DNA of 64,000 bases from Paralithodes platypus (lineage: Eukaryota > Arthropoda > Malacostraca > Decapoda > Lithodidae): assembly GCA_032716605.1 (NCBI GenBank), contig CM064569.1:7224713-7288712 (forward strand). The letters run 5' to 3'. The translations under genes and the position numbers were made by a program. A model generated the notes under the pieces. The model did no database searches, was not told the origin of the DNA, and saw only the letters and a list, made by a program, of their open reading frames with translations. Positions 61,269-64,000 of the stretch are shown in pieces (the stretch's first letter is position 1; each line of letters begins with the position of its first letter).

Positions 61269-61376
61269 TCTAAAAGACACTCAACCCTCTATCCTATTTA
61301 TGTTAGGGATATATATTTCAATTCATACCTAGTTGTAGGATCCATATTCCAGAATACCATACAAGGATTTCTGAGT

Positions 61377-61401
61377 GTGTGTGTGTGTGTGTGTGTGTGT
61401 G
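61377..61401. repeat. (GT)n microsatellite
   Basis: About 12 GT units. Confidence 0.9.
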
Positions 61402-61536
61402 CAGGTAAAATTAGTTTATTTTAGTAGTTAATTCCTGTCTAGCGCTAATGTTTTTGTATCGCTCTCCTTATCATTTTTCCATTGGTGGTTTGCAGTTCTT
61501 TAGTTATCTCCTACCCATTATATTTAGAAGCTACCT

Positions 61537-61890
61537 TTAAAGGGAGATGTGCCGATTTCTTCTGGTACCCCTTCTTCCTCATGTTTAGCATATTAATTTT
61601 GAGATTTTAAGACGTTGATTCCTTTAGTTTAGCGATTGGTATACCTTTTGCCCCATTTCTTTGTCAATATTAAGACCTTTTGTGCCATTTAGGTGTCGAT
61701 TTTTTCCTGGCGAGCGATAGCGAGACTAATTTTTCGGCCGGTACATTTTTCGATAGAAAAATGTACAAATTTATCTTGATGGGATTCTAGGGGGTGTTTT
61801 GTAATGCTTGATAGAGGTATAGGGAGGAGACTAAAGAAGATGATAACAAAATACATAAATGAGTTAATAAATACGCCCATCCCTCTTTAA
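61537..61890 (-). mobile_element. Family A TTAA hairpin element, copy A29
   Basis: TTAA at 61537-61540 and 61887-61890. CATTTTTCGATAGAAAAATG and CTGGCGAGCGATAGCGAG are kept. The CCGGCC palindrome is half deleted (TTTTTCGGCCGGTAC). Tips GGGAGATGTGCC / ACGCCCATCCCTC. Confidence 0.8.
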
Positions 61891-62009
61891 TATTCTCTGT
61901 TCATCTCAAGTATATATATTTTTGGTCCCATTCTCTCGACATCACCAGCGCAAACATACTCGTCCTCAATCCCTCTTATACTCTCACTCTCTCTCTCTCT
62001 AAGTCTGTG

Positions 62010-63240
62010 ATCTGTCCTTATACGCAAAGTCTGCCATCTCCCCTTATATGTAAAGTCTGTCATCTCCCCTTATATGTAAAGTCTGTCATCTGTCCTTATA
62101 TGTAAAGTCTGTCATCTGTCCTTATATGTAAAGTCTGTCATCTCCCCTTATATGTAAAGTCTGTCATCTCCCCTTATATGTAAAGTCTGTCATCTCCCCT
62201 TATATGTAAAGTCTGTCATCTCCCTCTCAAATCTGTCATCTCCCCTATATGTAAAAGCTCTGTCCCATCTCCCCTTATATGTAAAGTCTGTCATCTCCCC
62301 TTATATGTAAAGTCTGTCATCTCCCCTTATATGTAAAGTCTGTCATCTCCCCTTATATGTAAAGTCTGTCATCTCCCCTTATATGTAAAGTCTGTCATCT
62401 CCCCTTATATGTAAAGTCTGTCATCTCCCCTTATATGTAAAGTCTGTCATCTCCCCTTATATGTAAAGTCTGTCCATCTCCCCTTATATGTAAAGTCTGT
62501 CATCTCCCCTTATATGTAAAGTCTGTCATCTCCCCTTATATGTAAAGTCTGTCATCTCCCCTTATATGTAAAGTCTGTCATCTCCCCTTATATGTAAAGT
62601 CTGTCATCTCCCCTTATATGTAAAGTCTGTCATCTCCCCTTATATGTAAAGTCTGTCATCTCCCCTTATATGTAAAGTCTGTCATCTCCCCTTATATGTA
62701 AAGTCTGTCATCATCCCCTTATATGTAAAGTCTGTCATCTCCCCTTATATGTAAAGTCTGTCATCTGTCCTTATATGTAAAGTCTGTCATCTCCCCTTAT
62801 ATGTAAAGTCTGTCATCTCCCCTTATATGTAAAGTCTGTTATCTCCCCTTATATGTAAAGTCTGTCATCTCCCCTTATATGTAAAGTCTGTCATCTCCCC
62901 TTATATGTAAAGTCTGCCATCTCCCCTTATATGTAAAGTCTGTGTTATGTCCTTACACCCAGTCTGTCATCTCCCCTTATATGTAAAGTCTGTCATCTCC
63001 CCTTATATGTAAAGTCTGCCATCTCCCCTTATATGTAAAGTCTGTGTTATGTCCTTACACCCAGTCTGTCATCTCCCCTTATATGTAAAGTCTGTCATCT
63101 GTCCTTATATGTAAAGTCTGCCATCTCCCCTTATTTGTAAAGTCTGTGTTATGTCCTTACACCCAGTCTGTCATCTACCCTTATATGTAAAGTCTGTCCT
63201 TTCCCCTTATATATAAAGTCTGTGAGCCCCTCTTATACCT
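62010..63240 (+). repeat. 26-bp tandem array, about 45 copies
   Basis: The unit is made of CTCCCCTTATATG and TAAAGTCTGTCAT. Variants: CTGTCC for CTCCCC, GCCAT for GTCAT, and a recurring longer block GTGTTATGTCCTTACACCCA near 62941, 63026 and 63147 that marks a higher-order unit of about 85-120 bp. No ORF. Confidence 0.95.
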
Positions 63241-63481
63241 AAAGTCTGTGGTCTCCCCTTGTACCCAAGCCGTACTTCTTCACGTGTTGTTGACCTGCTT
63301 TTCCTGTCAATCTTCAAAACACCCACCGAAGCCACTCACACTCGTCCTCAGCAGTTTCCCCTTGTTGTGGTCCGTTTTCTTTTTTGGTCTGCACTTGTAC
63401 CCATTGTTAGTTTTGTTTACAGTACGTTTGCTATGTAGGTTATTGTTTGTTGATATTGTTTACGTATCAAGTAGTAAACAT
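63241..63481. other. Unassigned
   Basis: The 114-aa frame from 63248 runs into A30 sequence and shows no recognisable domain, although residues 30-75 are hydrophobic. Confidence 0.4.
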
Positions 63482-63775
63482 AGAGGGGATATTTCCACTA
63501 GAGGAATTATTTTTTTCTGTACCCCTTTCTCCTTCATGTTTAGTCCAATTGCTTTTGAAATTTTAAGACGTTCGCCTCCATTAGCTTGGTGATTTTAAGA
63601 ACTTTCGCCCCATTTCTGTAAAAAAAAATCCTGGCGAGCAATAGCGAGCCTGTAATTTAAGAGGGCTCCGGCATTAGGCCGGGAAAATTACAAATTAATC
63701 TTGAAAGGGGGTCAAGGGGGTGTAATTTTTAGCTTGATGGAGGCCTAGGGAACAAACTAAAAAGCCTCCCTTTAA
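63482..63775 (-). mobile_element. Family A TTAA hairpin element, copy A30, internally deleted
   Basis: The right TTAA is 63772-63775. The left end is decayed (ACTAGAGGAATTATTTTTTT). Between CCCATTTCTGT and CCTGGCGAGCAATAGCGAGC the GTCAATATTAAG-GTGTCGAT section is missing. The CATTTTT hairpin is gone too (GGGAAAATTACAAATTAATC). Confidence 0.75.
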
Positions 63776-63806
63776 TCCTCTACATGTTATGTACAGTATA
63801 CTGCTA

Positions 63807-63966
63807 AGTACTGTTTGCTAATATTGTTCACATATCTAGCATTAGCCTGTTTGCTAATATTGTTCACATATCTAGCATTAGACTGTTTGCTAATATTGTT
63901 CACATATCTAGCATTAGACTGTTTGCTAATATTGTTCACATATCTAGCATTAGACTGTTTGCTATA
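63807..63966 (+). repeat. 36-bp tandem array, 4-5 copies
   Basis: The unit contains TTTGCTAATATTGTTCACAT and ATCTAGCATTAGACTG. The last copy is cut within GCTATATTATC. A single unit-like TTGTTGATATTGTTTACGTA at 63448 could be an outlying relative. Confidence 0.9.
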
Positions 63967-63972
63967 TTATCT

Positions 63973-64000
63973 TTAAGGGAGCCCACCTCGCTTTTTTTTC
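63973..64000 (+). mobile_element. Family B left end, cut by window edge
   Basis: TTAAGGGAGCCCACCTCGCT then T-rich, the family B left tip as in B2 and B7. Confidence 0.7.

Overview
This window looks like non-genic, repeat-packed nuclear DNA from an arthropod, most likely a decapod crustacean. The arthropod call rests on a short TTAGG tract (the arthropod telomere unit) at 36147-36212. The decapod guess is inference from the microsatellite load and repeat style. I found no host protein-coding gene that I can support. No transposase, canonical tRNA or rRNA gene was recognised either. Almost all long open frames are satellites read as protein or decayed retrotransposon ORFs.

The dominant content is short non-autonomous DNA elements bounded by TTAA. 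Family labels here are mine. Family A (about 330-375 bp, roughly 30 full or partial copies) runs TTAA-GGGGAG to CTCCCC-TTAA. It carries three internal palindromes: CATTTTTCGATAGAAAAATG, CCGGCCGAAGGCCGG and GGCTCGCTATCGCTCGCC. Family B (about 370-395 bp, 9 copies) is a foldback built from the same core, duplicated in inverted order. Family C (about 215 bp, about 15 copies plus fragments) runs TTAACCC to GGGTTAA with a GACGTC terminal motif and inverted subterminal arms, like a piggyBac-type MITE. Family D (two copies) also runs TTAACCC to GGGTTAA. The families nest in one another and often abut with one shared TTAA.

Retroelements by region: a decayed Gypsy-like LTR retrotransposon on the minus strand (9.1-12.3 kb); a LINE on the minus strand (29.1-32.8 kb) interrupted by two retroposons, each with clear target-site duplications; a 5'-truncated LINE (40.7-41.9 kb); a CR1-like LINE inserted in a satellite (45.6-48.65 kb), with a second truncated copy at 57.4-58.6 kb; and another RT fragment (50.1-51.0 kb). 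A retroposon, family H, with an (AAC)n tail occurs three times, each time with a target-site duplication.

Tandem arrays fill much of the rest: 54-bp (14.5-15.3 kb), 25-bp (16.1-17.1 kb), 19-bp (19.1-21.8 kb), about 60-bp (33.8-34.5 kb), 36-bp inverted pair (38.1-40.2 kb), satellite (45.1-45.6 and 48.65-48.9 kb), 21-bp (53.8-54.1 kb), 37-bp (55.6-56.1 kb), 26-bp (62.0-63.2 kb) and 36-bp (63.8-64.0 kb). The 25-bp, 54-bp and 21-bp arrays visibly grew out of pieces of the TTAA elements. The 36-bp pair sits in the arms of a 2.86-kb palindrome (37696-40555). The main biological story is a self-nesting TTAA element community with strong internal hairpins that seeds new satellites.
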